Notes: generated by a model not told the origin, from the sequence alone. Shown: positions 38,154 to 46,826, counted from the first letter of the stretch. The stretch is DNA of 64,000 bases from Microlunatus phosphovorus NM-1 (GCF_000270245.1 NC_015635.1:3162001-3226000); one strand, 5' to 3'. A program made the numbers and translations.

Positions 38154-39586
38154 TGGATCCCGAGAGCGCCGACCAGCTGCTCCGCCACCTGGCGCAGGCA
38201 CGCTGGTTCGCCGGCAAAGGACGCCGGGCCGAGATCGGCTCGGTGACACCGCTGCCCTGGCTCACCGACAGCTCCACCTGGCCGGCGGTCCGGGTGGAGA
38301 TCGTCCGGGTCGACTACCCGCCTGCCGAGGATCCCCCCACCCACGACTTGCAGCCGTCCGAGGATTCGCCGCCGACCCAGGACTCGCAGCCGGCCGCGGC
38401 TGGGACCCAGCCGTGGCCCTACGAGCTCTATCAGCTGATGGTCGCCTATCACCGAGCTCCGGTGCCAGGTCTGCTGCACGCCGAACTCGGCCGACGCACG
38501 GTAGCCGAGCTGGGACCGGTGATCGGCTACGACGCCACCCAGGACCCGGCGGCCTGTGCGCTGCTGTGGCAGATGCTCCTCGACGGACATCAGACCCGGT
38601 ATCGAGACAGTGAGATCTCCTTTCACCGCACGGACATCTCGGAACTGGCGCCGGACGCGGTCGCCCAGCCGTTCACCGGCCAGCAATCCAATACCTCGGT
38701 GATGTTCGGCGATCAGGCGATGATCAAGTTCTTCCGCCGGATCGAGCTGGGAGCCAATCTCGATATCGAGGTGCACGATGCCCTCGGCCGGGCCGGCGTA
38801 CGCGATGTCGCCCGGCTCTACGGCTGGATTCATGCTCACTGGCTGCAGGACGGGACGCCGGTGGAGGCCGACCTGGCAATGGCGGTGGAGAAGCTCGCGT
38901 CCGCCGAGGACGGCTGGGGGCTGGCCCTGGACTCCCTGCGGACCGCCGGTGACTTCAGCGAGGACGCCGCAGCCCTGGGCACCGCGCTGGCGCAGATCCA
39001 CCACGCCCTGCGCGGAGCGTTCCCGACCGCCGAGATCGACGGCCGGACGACCGAGTCGCTGATGCGCACCCGGCTCACTGTCGCCGCCGACGTGGCGCCG
39101 GTGCTCACCGAGCTCACGCCCGGGCTGGAGTCCGCCTTCGCCCAGCTCGGGGCAACCACCCTCGCGACGCAGCGCGTACACGGCGACTTCCATCTCGGCC
39201 AGACGCTGAAGACCCCGCACGGGTGGCGGATCATCGACTTCGAGGGCGAGCCGGCCAAGTCGATGGCGGAGCGGGTCGCGCTGGATTCCCCCTGGCGAGA
39301 CGTGGCCGGCATGCTGCGATCGTTCGACTACGCCGCCGCGACCGTGCCCGGTCCCGGCGCGGCACGCTGGCTCGCCTCCGCACGGGAGGCGTTCCTGACC
39401 GCGTACGCTGGCGGACTGCCCGGCCTGGACGAACAGGCGATCCTGCGGGCGTACGAAGCGGACAAAGCGGTCTACGAGCTCGTCTACGAGGTGCGCAACC
39501 GTCCCGACTGGACAGCGATCCCCCTAGGTGCGATCCGCACCATCGCTAATGAAGGAGACCACGATGGCATTCGACCCCGGCGGTGA
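38153..39586 (+). CDS. mak: Maltokinase (Mak/Pep2)
   Basis: A 477-residue kinase that makes maltose-1-phosphate from maltose and ATP for GlgE. The N-terminal cap (LAQARWFAGKGRR) is diagnostic; the catalytic loop VHGDFHLGQTL and the metal-binding WRIIDFEGEP resemble aminoglycoside phosphotransferases. A Pro/Asp/Gln-rich insert of about 30 residues (PPAEDPPTHDLQPSEDSPPT) occurs in the cap. Starts in the glgE stop codon and overlaps glgB by 23 bp. Confidence 0.94.
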   Translation: MDPESADQLLRHLAQARWFAGKGRRAEIGSVTPLPWLTDSSTWPAVRVEIVRVDYPPAEDPPTHDLQPSEDSPPTQDSQPAAAGTQPWPYELYQLMVAYHRAPVPGLLHAELGRRTVAELGPVIGYDATQDPAACALLWQMLLDGHQTRYRDSEISFHRTDISELAPDAVAQPFTGQQSNTSVMFGDQAMIKFFRRIELGANLDIEVHDALGRAGVRDVARLYGWIHAHWLQDGTPVEADLAMAVEKLASAEDGWGLALDSLRTAGDFSEDAAALGTALAQIHHALRGAFPTAEIDGRTTESLMRTRLTVAADVAPVLTELTPGLESAFAQLGATTLATQRVHGDFHLGQTLKTPHGWRIIDFEGEPAKSMAERVALDSPWRDVAGMLRSFDYAAATVPGPGAARWLASAREAFLTAYAGGLPGLDEQAILRAYEADKAVYELVYEVRNRPDWTAIPLGAIRTIANEGDHDGIRPRR

Positions 39587-41819
39587 GCTGACCGGTTGGG
39601 ACCTGACCGGGTTCCATCAGGGGCATGACACCGAGGCCTGGCGCCGGCTCGGTGCGCACGAGATCACGGTGACCGATTCCGAGCGGGGCGAGATCTCGGG
39701 CACCCGGTTCTCGGTCTGGGCGCCGAATGCCCAGGCGGTGCGGCTGGCGGGCGACTTCAACTACTGGAACGACGAGTCCTCGCCGATGCAGCTGGTGCCG
39801 GGTTCCGGGGTCTGGTCGCTGTTCGTCGAGGGCGTCGGGACCGGCACGCTCTACAAGTTCGAGGTGCTCGGGGCCGATGGTGTCTGGCGGCTGAAGGCGG
39901 ATCCGTTCGCCCGGTTCTGCGAGGCGCCGCCGCACAACGCCTCGATCGTGTACGAGTCCCAGTACGAGTGGGGCGACGACCAGTGGCTGTGGTTCCGGGG
40001 CCAGAAGAAGCAGTACGAGGAGCCGGTCAGCATCTACGAGGTGCATCTGGGCTCGTGGCGCAAGGGCCTCACCTATGTCGAGCTCGCTCGGCAGCTGGTG
40101 GAGTACGTGTCCTGGCAGGGCTACACCCACGTCGAGCTGATGCCGGTCGCCGAGCACCCGTTCGACGGGTCCTGGGGCTATCACGTCACCGGCTACTACG
40201 CGCCGATCTCCCGGTTCGGCTCCCCCGACGAGTTCCGCTACCTGGTCGACGAGCTGCACAAGGCCGGCATCGGGGTGCTGGTCGACTGGGTCCCGGGTCA
40301 CTTCGCCACCGATCCGTGGGCGCTGCAGCGCTTCGACGGCACTGCCCTGTTCGAGCACGAGGATCCGCGGCTGGGCTGGCATCCCGACTGGGGCTCCTAC
40401 ATCTTCAACTTCGGCCGCAACGAGGTGAAGAGCTTCCTGGTCTCCAACGCCTACTACTGGCTGGACGAGTTCCACATCGACGGGTTGCGGATCGACGCGG
40501 TCGCCTCGATGCTCTATCTGGACTACTCCCGCGAAGCCGGCCAGTGGGTGCCGAACAAGTTCGGCGGCAACGAGAACCTCGAGGCCGTCGAGCTGTTGCA
40601 GACGGTGAACGCGCACAACTACCGGCGCAAGCCCGGGATCATGATGGTCGCCGAAGAGTCGACCTCATGGCCCGGAGTCACCCGAGCGGTCGACGACGGC
40701 GGCCTGGGATTCGGCTTCAAATGGAACATGGGCTGGATGAACGACTCGCTCCGCTACTACGGGCGAGACCCGCTCTACCGGCAGTATCACCACCACGAGA
40801 TGACGTTCGCGATGGCGTACGCGTACTCGGAGAACTTCGTGCTGCCGATCAGCCACGACGAGGTCGTGCACGGCAAGGGCTCGATGTTCGAACGGGCGCC
40901 GCAGGACGAGTGGCGCAAGTTCGGCACGATGCGGGCGTTCTATGCCTTCATGTGGGCGCATCCGGGCAAGAAGCTGCTCTTCATGGGCACCGAGTTCGGC
41001 CAGCGGCGGGAGTTCGCCGAGACCCGCAGTCTCGACTGGGACGAGAGCGCCCACTGGGGTCACCGCGGTGTGCAGCGCCTGGTCAAGGACCTGAACACCG
41101 TCTACAAGGCGCATCCGGCGCTGTATGCCCTGGACACGGATCCGGCCGGCTTCCGGTGGATCAACGCCGACGACGCCGGCGGGAACGTGTTCTCCTGGGT
41201 GCGCTTCGACGGCGACGGCCAGATGATCGCCTGCATCACCAACTTCTCCGCCGACCCCCGGCCGGACTATCGCGTCGGGCTGCCGGCCGAAGGGGCCTGG
41301 GTGGAGATCATGAACACCGATGCCGCGGTCTATGACGGCACCGGCAAGATCGGCAACCTCGGCCAGGTGATCGCCCATCCGGTGCCCTCCAACGGGTTCC
41401 CGGCGTCGGCCAATGTGACCATCCCGCCGCTCGGTGCGGTGTGGCTGCTGTTCCAGCCGACCCCGACCGAGGAGTCCGACGAGCCGGAGAAGGTCGAGGC
41501 CGGTACGCGGGCAGCGGCCAAGCAGGCTTCGCCGAGAAGGCGCGAGCCCGCGGCCGTGGAGCCGGCCGAGGAGGAACTGGCCGGGGAGGAACTGGCCGAC
41601 ACCGGAGACGAAGGGTCGGCGACACCCGCGAAGAAGACGCCGGCCAGGAAGTCTCCTGCCAAGAAGACTCCTGCCAAGGCGGCGGCGCGGAAGACCAGCT
41701 CGGCCGCGGCGGCGAAGAAGGCGACCACCAAGAAGACTCCTGCCAAGTCGACCGCTACGAAGAAGACGACCACTCGGAAGTCTGCGGCGAAGAAGACCAC
41801 CCCACCGCCGGAGGCGTGA
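39564..41819 (+). CDS. glgB: 1,4-alpha-glucan branching enzyme with histone-like C-terminal tail
   Basis: A 751-residue GH13_9 branching enzyme. CBM48 (GTRFSVWAPNAQAVRLAGDFNYW), HPFDGSWGYHVTGYYAP, nucleophile Asp in GLRIDAVASMLYLDY, Glu in MMVAEESTSWP and LPISHDEVVHGKGS are intact. After the normal end (about residue 632) comes an acidic linker (EESDEPEK...EEELAGEELAD) and then residues 688-751, a run of Lys/Ala/Pro/Thr repeats (AKKTPARKSPAKKTPAK and so on) like histone H1 or actinobacterial HU tails. This is absent from ordinary GlgB. ATG 39564 follows AAGGAGA. Last gene of the operon. Confidence 0.95.
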   Translation: MAFDPGGELTGWDLTGFHQGHDTEAWRRLGAHEITVTDSERGEISGTRFSVWAPNAQAVRLAGDFNYWNDESSPMQLVPGSGVWSLFVEGVGTGTLYKFEVLGADGVWRLKADPFARFCEAPPHNASIVYESQYEWGDDQWLWFRGQKKQYEEPVSIYEVHLGSWRKGLTYVELARQLVEYVSWQGYTHVELMPVAEHPFDGSWGYHVTGYYAPISRFGSPDEFRYLVDELHKAGIGVLVDWVPGHFATDPWALQRFDGTALFEHEDPRLGWHPDWGSYIFNFGRNEVKSFLVSNAYYWLDEFHIDGLRIDAVASMLYLDYSREAGQWVPNKFGGNENLEAVELLQTVNAHNYRRKPGIMMVAEESTSWPGVTRAVDDGGLGFGFKWNMGWMNDSLRYYGRDPLYRQYHHHEMTFAMAYAYSENFVLPISHDEVVHGKGSMFERAPQDEWRKFGTMRAFYAFMWAHPGKKLLFMGTEFGQRREFAETRSLDWDESAHWGHRGVQRLVKDLNTVYKAHPALYALDTDPAGFRWINADDAGGNVFSWVRFDGDGQMIACITNFSADPRPDYRVGLPAEGAWVEIMNTDAAVYDGTGKIGNLGQVIAHPVPSNGFPASANVTIPPLGAVWLLFQPTPTEESDEPEKVEAGTRAAAKQASPRRREPAAVEPAEEELAGEELADTGDEGSATPAKKTPARKSPAKKTPAKAAARKTSSAAAAKKATTKKTPAKSTATKKTTTRKSAAKKTTPPPEA

Positions 41820-41875
41820 AGTCCGGTTCAGCCGTCGCAGTCCGTGAGGTCGCAGTTCGCTATGTTGGCCCGGTC

Positions 41876-42139
41876 GTGAGCAACAACTCCGGCCCCGGCG
41901 CGTCATCGTTCGAGTTCGTCATGTCGCCGGCCGGCCTGGAGCCCGTCTCCCGGCCGGATATCAGACCAGGGTCGTGCCTCAGAACGCTCGGGCCTCAGTG
42001 CCGCCGGCACGTTGAACTGTGGACCGCAGAAGCTGAGCGATTCTGCCGGGATGTCCCGGCAGAATCGCTCAGCTTGTTCCCGGGAACCCCAAGTTCGCTG
42101 GGGGTCCTGGAGTCGGAGTCCGCGAGGTGGCGGTGGTGA
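41876..42139 (+). CDS. Possible leaderless small ORF in the glgB-Nudix gap
   Basis: An 87-codon frame from GTG 41876 (VSNNSGPGASSFEFVMSPAG...). A -10-like TATGTT ends 9 bp before the GTG, a layout seen for leaderless actinobacterial mRNAs. The second half crosses the 46-bp palindrome and looks random, so at best it is a fragment. The preceding GTCCGTGAGGT is echoed before the next gene (GTCCGCGAGGT, 42118). Nothing else is recognised in this 308-bp gap. Confidence 0.2.
   Translation: MSNNSGPGASSFEFVMSPAGLEPVSRPDIRPGSCLRTLGPQCRRHVELWTAEAERFCRDVPAESLSLFPGTPSSLGVLESESARWRW
42030..42075. repeat. Near-perfect 46-bp palindrome with adjoining 12-bp palindrome
   Basis: Two exact 22-bp arms (42030-42051, 42054-42075) are separated by TG; the arm begins AAGCTGAGCGATTCTGCC. 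Directly next to it GTTCCCGGGAAC (42076-42087) is another palindrome. It lies 211 bp after glgB and 52 bp before the Nudix gene. It may end the glg operon or be a mobile palindromic unit; its sequence is unlike the GAGAAG family. Confidence 0.9.
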
Positions 42140-42924
42140 GCGATCCGGTACGGCTGAGCGACGGCGGCGCCGGTATCGCCGTCCTCAACTGGGATGCTGG
42201 ACTGGATCTGGCGACCCTGCAGTCTGCGGCGACGGCGATCACCGAGCAGGCGCTGGCCAGCGGAGTCCGCCGGATCGAGGTGGCGGTGCCAGCTGCCGAC
42301 CAATGGGCTCGCCGGGCGTTCGTCCGCTCAGGTTTCCGGCTCGAAGGGGTGCGGCGTGCCGTCATCTCGCGATCGGACGGGAGCTATGACGATCTGATGC
42401 TCTATGCCCGGCTGGCCGAGGACCTGGTCGGTGGCCCACACGGCTTCTCCAGCGTGATGAACACGGTGCTGCCCAGGAAACGGCTGATCGCCCACGTACT
42501 GATCCGCGACGAGTTCGGGCGGATCCTGTTGTGCGACACCGCGTTCAAGACCGACTGGGAGCTACCCGGCGGCATCGTGGAGCCGGGCGAGCCGCCCCGC
42601 ACCGGCGCCATCCGCGAGGTCCGTGAGGAACTCGGAGTCGATCGCGCGGTGGGCCGGCTGTTGGTCGCCGACTGGATGCCGCCCTACCTCGGCTGGGAAG
42701 ACGCCGTCGAGCTCATCTTCGACGGCGGCATCGTGACCGAGACCCAACTGGCCACCTTCTCCCTGCAACCCAACGAGATCAAGCGAGTCGAACTCGTCAC
42801 CCTGGACCAAGCCGCCGGCCTGGTGACGCCCCTCTCCCACCGCCGGCTGAGTGTGGCGATGGAGCTGACCAGCAGGCCCGCCGGTTTCGAGACCGCGTAC
42901 CTCGAGGATGGGCGCCCTACATAG
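42127..42924 (+). CDS. GNAT-like domain fused to a Nudix hydrolase
   Basis: A 265-residue two-domain protein. Residues 1-100 resemble the second half of a GNAT acetyltransferase (VAVPAADQWARRAFVRSGFRLEGVRR). Residues 115-250 are a Nudix domain with an exact Nudix box, GGIVEPGEPPRTGAIREV followed by REELGV. The Nudix part should cleave a nucleoside-diphosphate-linked compound; the GNAT part lacks its N-terminal strands, so acetyl-CoA binding is uncertain. GTG start. Confidence 0.8.
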   Translation: MAVVSDPVRLSDGGAGIAVLNWDAGLDLATLQSAATAITEQALASGVRRIEVAVPAADQWARRAFVRSGFRLEGVRRAVISRSDGSYDDLMLYARLAEDLVGGPHGFSSVMNTVLPRKRLIAHVLIRDEFGRILLCDTAFKTDWELPGGIVEPGEPPRTGAIREVREELGVDRAVGRLLVADWMPPYLGWEDAVELIFDGGIVTETQLATFSLQPNEIKRVELVTLDQAAGLVTPLSHRRLSVAMELTSRPAGFETAYLEDGRPT

Positions 42925-42976
42925 GCGGTCGAGCTACTTCGGGTGCGAGAGGCGCCAGATCTCGCCACCTCGGGAC

Positions 42977-43049
42977 GGCAATTTCCATCCATGGGCGACT
43001 TTCCCTTGATCGGAGGGCCCGCGCCGCCGGCAACTTCCATCCGTGGACG
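42977..43049 (+). repeat. Pair of 21-bp imperfect direct repeats
   Basis: GGCAATTTCCATCCATGGGCG (42977-42997) recurs as GGCAACTTCCATCCGTGGACG (43029-43049), 18 of 21 bases equal and 52 bp apart, in the gap between the Nudix gene and repeat copy 4. Role unknown. Confidence 0.6.
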
Positions 43050-43081
43050 CCAATTGCCCATCGGCCCGCCGGGGGAGCATT

Positions 43082-43139
43082 CGAGAAGTAGTTTCTGGTG
43101 CCAAATCGTGCGGTGACTAGGACCGTTACCTACTTCTCG
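43082..43139. repeat. Palindromic repeat element, copy 4
   Basis: Ends CGAGAAGTAG/CTACTTCTCG are exact reverse complements and the body matches copy 3 closely; it also shares CCAAATCGTGCG with copy 6. It lies between convergent genes and supplies the TAG stop of the 34-codon reading frame on the minus strand. Confidence 0.85.
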
Positions 43140-43234
43140 TGATGGCCGTCCAGCTCCATAGTCAGGATGGTGCCGATACTGGCCATCGCCGGATCGTGCT
43201 CGCGTGTGTTCGTGACCCGCCGGGCCAAAGACAT
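43130..43234 (-). CDS. 34-residue small ORF ending inside a repeat
   Basis: ATG 43234 is preceded by an unusually strong Shine-Dalgarno run (GGAGGAGGTGG), 17 bp after the membrane protein stop. It encodes MSLARRVTNTREHDPAMASI and 14 more residues, then stops at TAG within repeat copy 4. No family recognised. The site may serve a true small protein or mark the start of a gene cut off when the repeat arrived. Confidence 0.4.
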   Translation of the reverse strand: MSLARRVTNTREHDPAMASIGTILTMELDGHHEK

Positions 43235-43251
43235 ACGCCACCTCCTCCAGA

Positions 43252-43875
43252 TCAGGCGCTCTTGCGGGCCACCAGGATGCCCAGGGTCGCGTACCCGATC
43301 AGCAGGTGCAGCGGAGCGACCGCGGCAGCCACAGACGGACCGAAGATCATCAGCGTCGGGATGGTGACCACGGCCCAGCTCTCGGCGATCATCGGCCAGA
43401 AGCGAGCAGCGCCGGTCCAGCGGCCGGCAACGGCGATCCGGATGCCGATGAAGAACATGCCGAGCATCGAGAAGGGCCAGAAGGCATCCAACAAGGCCCA
43501 GCCGGGCTGGGTCAGGTCGCTGACTCCGACCCCGTCGGCAATCGTCGAGCCGATGGCCAGCGTCAACAATCCGGTCTCGATCAGGATCGCCGCCTTGGCC
43601 ACCTTGCCACTGCCCAAGGCGTTGGTCCGCCACAACACCCGCAGCAGGGCGAGCACGCCGAGCTGGAAGAGACCGGAGCCGAGCGAGTACGCCGCCTCGC
43701 CGGCCGCGGTCTGCGGGTCGAGCCCGATCACCGCGATCGCCGCCGCCCAGGCCACCGCGCCGACGCTGAGCAGCGCGCCGTGCTTGAGGAAGGGCCGAGC
43801 AGCGACAGCGCCTGGGGCCGGCACGTCGACCACCAGGTCGGAGCGAGCCGGAGCGGGTGTCTGGGACAGGGTCAT
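43252..43875 (-). CDS. Small polytopic membrane protein
   Basis: A 207-residue protein with about six membrane segments (for example HGALLSVGAVAWAAAIAVIG and FWPFSMLGMFFIGIRIAVAG). ATG 43875 has GGAGG nine bases upstream. No named family recognised. It is divergent from a NarL-type two-component system, with two matching operators between them, so it is probably a target of that system. Confidence 0.7.
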   Translation of the reverse strand: MTLSQTPAPARSDLVVDVPAPGAVAARPFLKHGALLSVGAVAWAAAIAVIGLDPQTAAGEAAYSLGSGLFQLGVLALLRVLWRTNALGSGKVAKAAILIETGLLTLAIGSTIADGVGVSDLTQPGWALLDAFWPFSMLGMFFIGIRIAVAGRWTGAARFWPMIAESWAVVTIPTLMIFGPSVAAAVAPLHLLIGYATLGILVARKSA

Positions 43876-43990
43876 GATGATGCCTCCGAATGTCGGGGCC
43901 GACTCTGCTGCCGGCCCGATGAGGTGAAGACTGCTGGGCCGCTCGACCCGGCGCCCAGGGTGCGGAGTCACCTTCGTGCCGGGCGGAAAT

Positions 43991-44030
43991 GTCCCGTCCG
44001 ATCGGGACGCGCGTCCCCTGACCGCGGGAC
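43991..44030. promoter_or_regulatory. Twin GTCCC-N8-GGGAC operators
   Basis: Two sites with the same architecture, GTCCC-8 bases-GGGAC, lie at 43991-44008 and 44013-44030, exactly 22 bp (two helical turns) apart. They are in the divergent promoter between the membrane protein and the histidine kinase. Likely binding sites of the response regulator encoded by the operon. Confidence 0.6.
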
Positions 44031-44053
44031 GCGGCGGCGGCAATAATCGCCAG

Positions 44054-46096
44054 ATGCGCACGCTTGGACCCTGGCCCGCCGTCTGGCTGACGCTGGCGGT
44101 CGGCTGTGCGCTCGCCACCGTGGTCGCCACAATCCTGGTGCTACGCGCCGGCGGCGGTCTGGAGCTGATCAGCCCGACCGCACCACTCGGCGCGATCATG
44201 ACCGGCTGCGGTGCCGTGGTGCTGTCGCGCCGCCCGGGTCACCGGGTCGGCTACGTCCTGGTCGGTTTCGGCCTGCTGTGGGCGGTCGACGGTCTGCTGG
44301 AGGCGTGGTACGCCGTCGGGATCACCGCGCCGTACGGCACTCCCCCGGACGACGTGCTGCCAGGCACCGGATTCGCGTACTGGTTCGTGGCCAGGGCCGG
44401 CGCCTTCCTGCTGATGGGATTGCCGCTGCTGCTCGTCCTCTATCCGACGGGCCGATTGATCACCGGTCGTTGGCGCATCCTCGCCGTCGGGACGGTGGTC
44501 GCGTCGGCGCTGCTGCCGGTGACACTGATGCTCACCCCCGCCAGCGTGTTGGAGCTGGGTATGCCCGCACCGCCGATCCCGGACCCGGATCTGCTGAGCG
44601 TGCCGATCCCGGCCTCCGTCGGGTTTCCGCTGCTGGTGATCACCCGGCTGATCACCATCGCGGCAGTGTCTCCGGCGCTGCTGCTCGCCGTCGTACGGCA
44701 CCGCCGCGCAGTCGGTGTGGAGCGCCGCCAACTCCGTTGGCTGCTGTGGGCGGGGATCGTCTGCCTCTTCCTGACCATCATCGGCGTTCTGGCACCGGCC
44801 AGCGTGCTGGCGAGCGGTGCCCTGTTCGTCGCCGTGGCGGTGACGTCGATCTCGGTCGTGATCGGCATCTGCGAGCCTGATCGCTACGACGTCGACGGTC
44901 TCGTCGCCGACACCGTTGCCTGGGGCGCGGTCGCGGGCATCGTCATCGGGGTCGACCTGGTGGTCGTCACAGCCGTCAGTCGGCTGTTCGGCGATCAACT
45001 GAACCAGCGCGACGTCACGATCACGGTCCTGCCGCTGGCGATGCTGCTCTATATCCCGCTGCGTAACCTGATCTGGGCACGAGTGCGACGCCTGATCCTG
45101 GGCCGGCGGAGTGATCGCTATCAGGTGGTCTCCGACCTCGCCGCTCGACTGGAGACCTCGGGCTCGGTGGCAGATCAGCTGCCCGCCCTGATCGCCGCCG
45201 TGGCCGACTCGTTCAAGCTCCCGTACGTCGCCGTGGAGGTGCTGCAGCCCGATGGCGGCCGGCTGATGGCCGAGCACGGCGAACGCCCGGAGCGGGTCAC
45301 CGAGCTGCCGATCGCCTATTCCGAGCAGAGCGTGGGCCGGCTGCTGCTGGCCGACCGCGGCGGGCTGCGCGGGCTGCTCACCCGCGCCGACCAGGCGCTG
45401 CTGCTCGATGTCGTCCGCCAAGCCGCGATCGCTGTCCGGCTGGCGACCCTGGCAACCGAGCTGCAGGCGAGCCGGGAACGGCTGGTGCTGGCTCGGGAAG
45501 AGGATCGCCGGCGGATCCGGCGCGACCTGCACGACGGTCTCGGCCCGCTGCTCGGCGGGGTCGGGCTGCGGCTGGCGGCCGCCTCGCAGGCGGTTGATCC
45601 CGATCCGGTGCGGGCCAAGGAGTTGATCGCAACCTCCCGGACGGATCTGTCCGCGGCGGTGACCGAGGTACGTCGGTTGGTCCACGGGCTTCGGCCGCCC
45701 GCGCTGGACGATCTCGGTCTGCTCGCGGCCGTCGAGCAGCAGGCTGACCTGCTCCGTTCCGAGGGACTGCGGGTCGAGGTCGAGGCGACGGGGTTGGAGG
45801 ACCTGCCGGCCGCCGTGGAGGTGGCGGCGTACAGGATCATCGCCGAGAGTCTCACCAACATCACCCGGCACGCCCAGGCATCGTCGGCCCGGGTCCGTCT
45901 CGTCGCCGGGCCGGACCGGCTGATCGTCGAGGTCAGCGACGACGGGATCGGGATATCGTCGGCGCGAACCGCCGGCGTGGGTTTGCTCTCACTGCGGGAG
46001 CGGGCTGGGGAGCTCGGTGGCAGCACCGCCGTCACCTGCCCACCTGAGGGCGGAACCAAGATCTGCGTCGAGTTGCCCATCGGAGGGATGCCGTGA
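44054..46096 (+). CDS. NarL-type membrane sensor histidine kinase
   Basis: A 680-residue kinase. About eight N-terminal membrane segments (residues 10-320) form the sensor, followed by a GAF-like stretch, the HisKA_3 dimer helix EEDRRRIRRDLHDGLGP with phosphorylated His493, and a C-terminal ATPase domain (EVSDDGIGIS, GVGLLSLRERAGELGG). ATG 44054. Its stop overlaps the regulator start by 4 bp. The stimulus is unknown. Confidence 0.92.
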   Translation: MRTLGPWPAVWLTLAVGCALATVVATILVLRAGGGLELISPTAPLGAIMTGCGAVVLSRRPGHRVGYVLVGFGLLWAVDGLLEAWYAVGITAPYGTPPDDVLPGTGFAYWFVARAGAFLLMGLPLLLVLYPTGRLITGRWRILAVGTVVASALLPVTLMLTPASVLELGMPAPPIPDPDLLSVPIPASVGFPLLVITRLITIAAVSPALLLAVVRHRRAVGVERRQLRWLLWAGIVCLFLTIIGVLAPASVLASGALFVAVAVTSISVVIGICEPDRYDVDGLVADTVAWGAVAGIVIGVDLVVVTAVSRLFGDQLNQRDVTITVLPLAMLLYIPLRNLIWARVRRLILGRRSDRYQVVSDLAARLETSGSVADQLPALIAAVADSFKLPYVAVEVLQPDGGRLMAEHGERPERVTELPIAYSEQSVGRLLLADRGGLRGLLTRADQALLLDVVRQAAIAVRLATLATELQASRERLVLAREEDRRRIRRDLHDGLGPLLGGVGLRLAAASQAVDPDPVRAKELIATSRTDLSAAVTEVRRLVHGLRPPALDDLGLLAAVEQQADLLRSEGLRVEVEATGLEDLPAAVEVAAYRIIAESLTNITRHAQASSARVRLVAGPDRLIVEVSDDGIGISSARTAGVGLLSLRERAGELGGSTAVTCPPEGGTKICVELPIGGMP

Positions 46097-46755
46097 CTGG
46101 CGAGACGATCACCGTGCTCATCGCCGACGATCATCCGGTCTATCGCGACGGTCTCGCCTCCTTGCTGGAGCCGCTGCCAGGCATTGAGGTCGTCGCCCGG
46201 GCCGCGGACGGCATCGAAGCCGTCGAGCAAGCCCGCGTCACCCAACCCGATGTGGTGATCATGGACCTGCAGATGCCTCGGCTGAACGGCATCGAGGCGA
46301 CTCGCCAGGTGCTGGCCGAGCTGCCCCACACCGGCGTACTGGTGATCACCATGGGCGAGGACGAGTCCACGGTGTTCACCGCCGTCACCGCCGGGGCTCG
46401 CGGCTATCTGCTCAAGGGTGCCGATGCCGAGGAGGTGATCCAGGCTATCCGCACCGTGCACAACGGCGGGGTGGTCTTCGGCGCCTCGCTGGCGCAACGG
46501 ATCGCCCGGGTCTTCGCCACCGGACCGAGCGCGAGGGCACCGGAGGCCTTTCCCCAGCTGAGCGATCGGGAGCGCGAGATCTTGGACCTGGTAGCGGCCG
46601 GGCTGTCCAACCCCGATATCGCCGCGCGCCTCTATCTGTCTCCGAAGACCGTACGCAACAACGTCTCGGCGATCTTGGCCAAGCTCCAGGCCCGGGATCG
46701 CTCGGCGGCGATCATCCGAGCCCGTGAGGCCGGACTCGGTCGGGCATCTTCCTGA
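46093..46755 (+). CDS. NarL/LuxR-family response regulator
   Basis: A 220-residue regulator with receiver domain (acidic pair in IADDHPVYRDG, phosphorylated Asp58 in VVIMDLQMPRLNG, Lys in YLLKGAD) and LuxR helix-turn-helix (LSDREREILDLVAAGLSN, KTVRNNVSAILAKLQ). GTG start overlapping the kinase gene. It probably binds the twin GTCCC-N8-GGGAC sites upstream. Confidence 0.95.
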   Translation: MTGETITVLIADDHPVYRDGLASLLEPLPGIEVVARAADGIEAVEQARVTQPDVVIMDLQMPRLNGIEATRQVLAELPHTGVLVITMGEDESTVFTAVTAGARGYLLKGADAEEVIQAIRTVHNGGVVFGASLAQRIARVFATGPSARAPEAFPQLSDREREILDLVAAGLSNPDIAARLYLSPKTVRNNVSAILAKLQARDRSAAIIRAREAGLGRASS

Positions 46756-46826
46756 CCGATCGATAACCTGGCGCGGCCGGGGTCCTTGCGACCGACAACC
46801 TGGATGACGACACGATTGGAGTGCCG

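Noticed and set aside
44141-45871. A 576-codon minus-strand frame across the histidine kinase.
   Set aside because: Antisense to a well-defined kinase; rich in Gln, His and Arg, with no family features.
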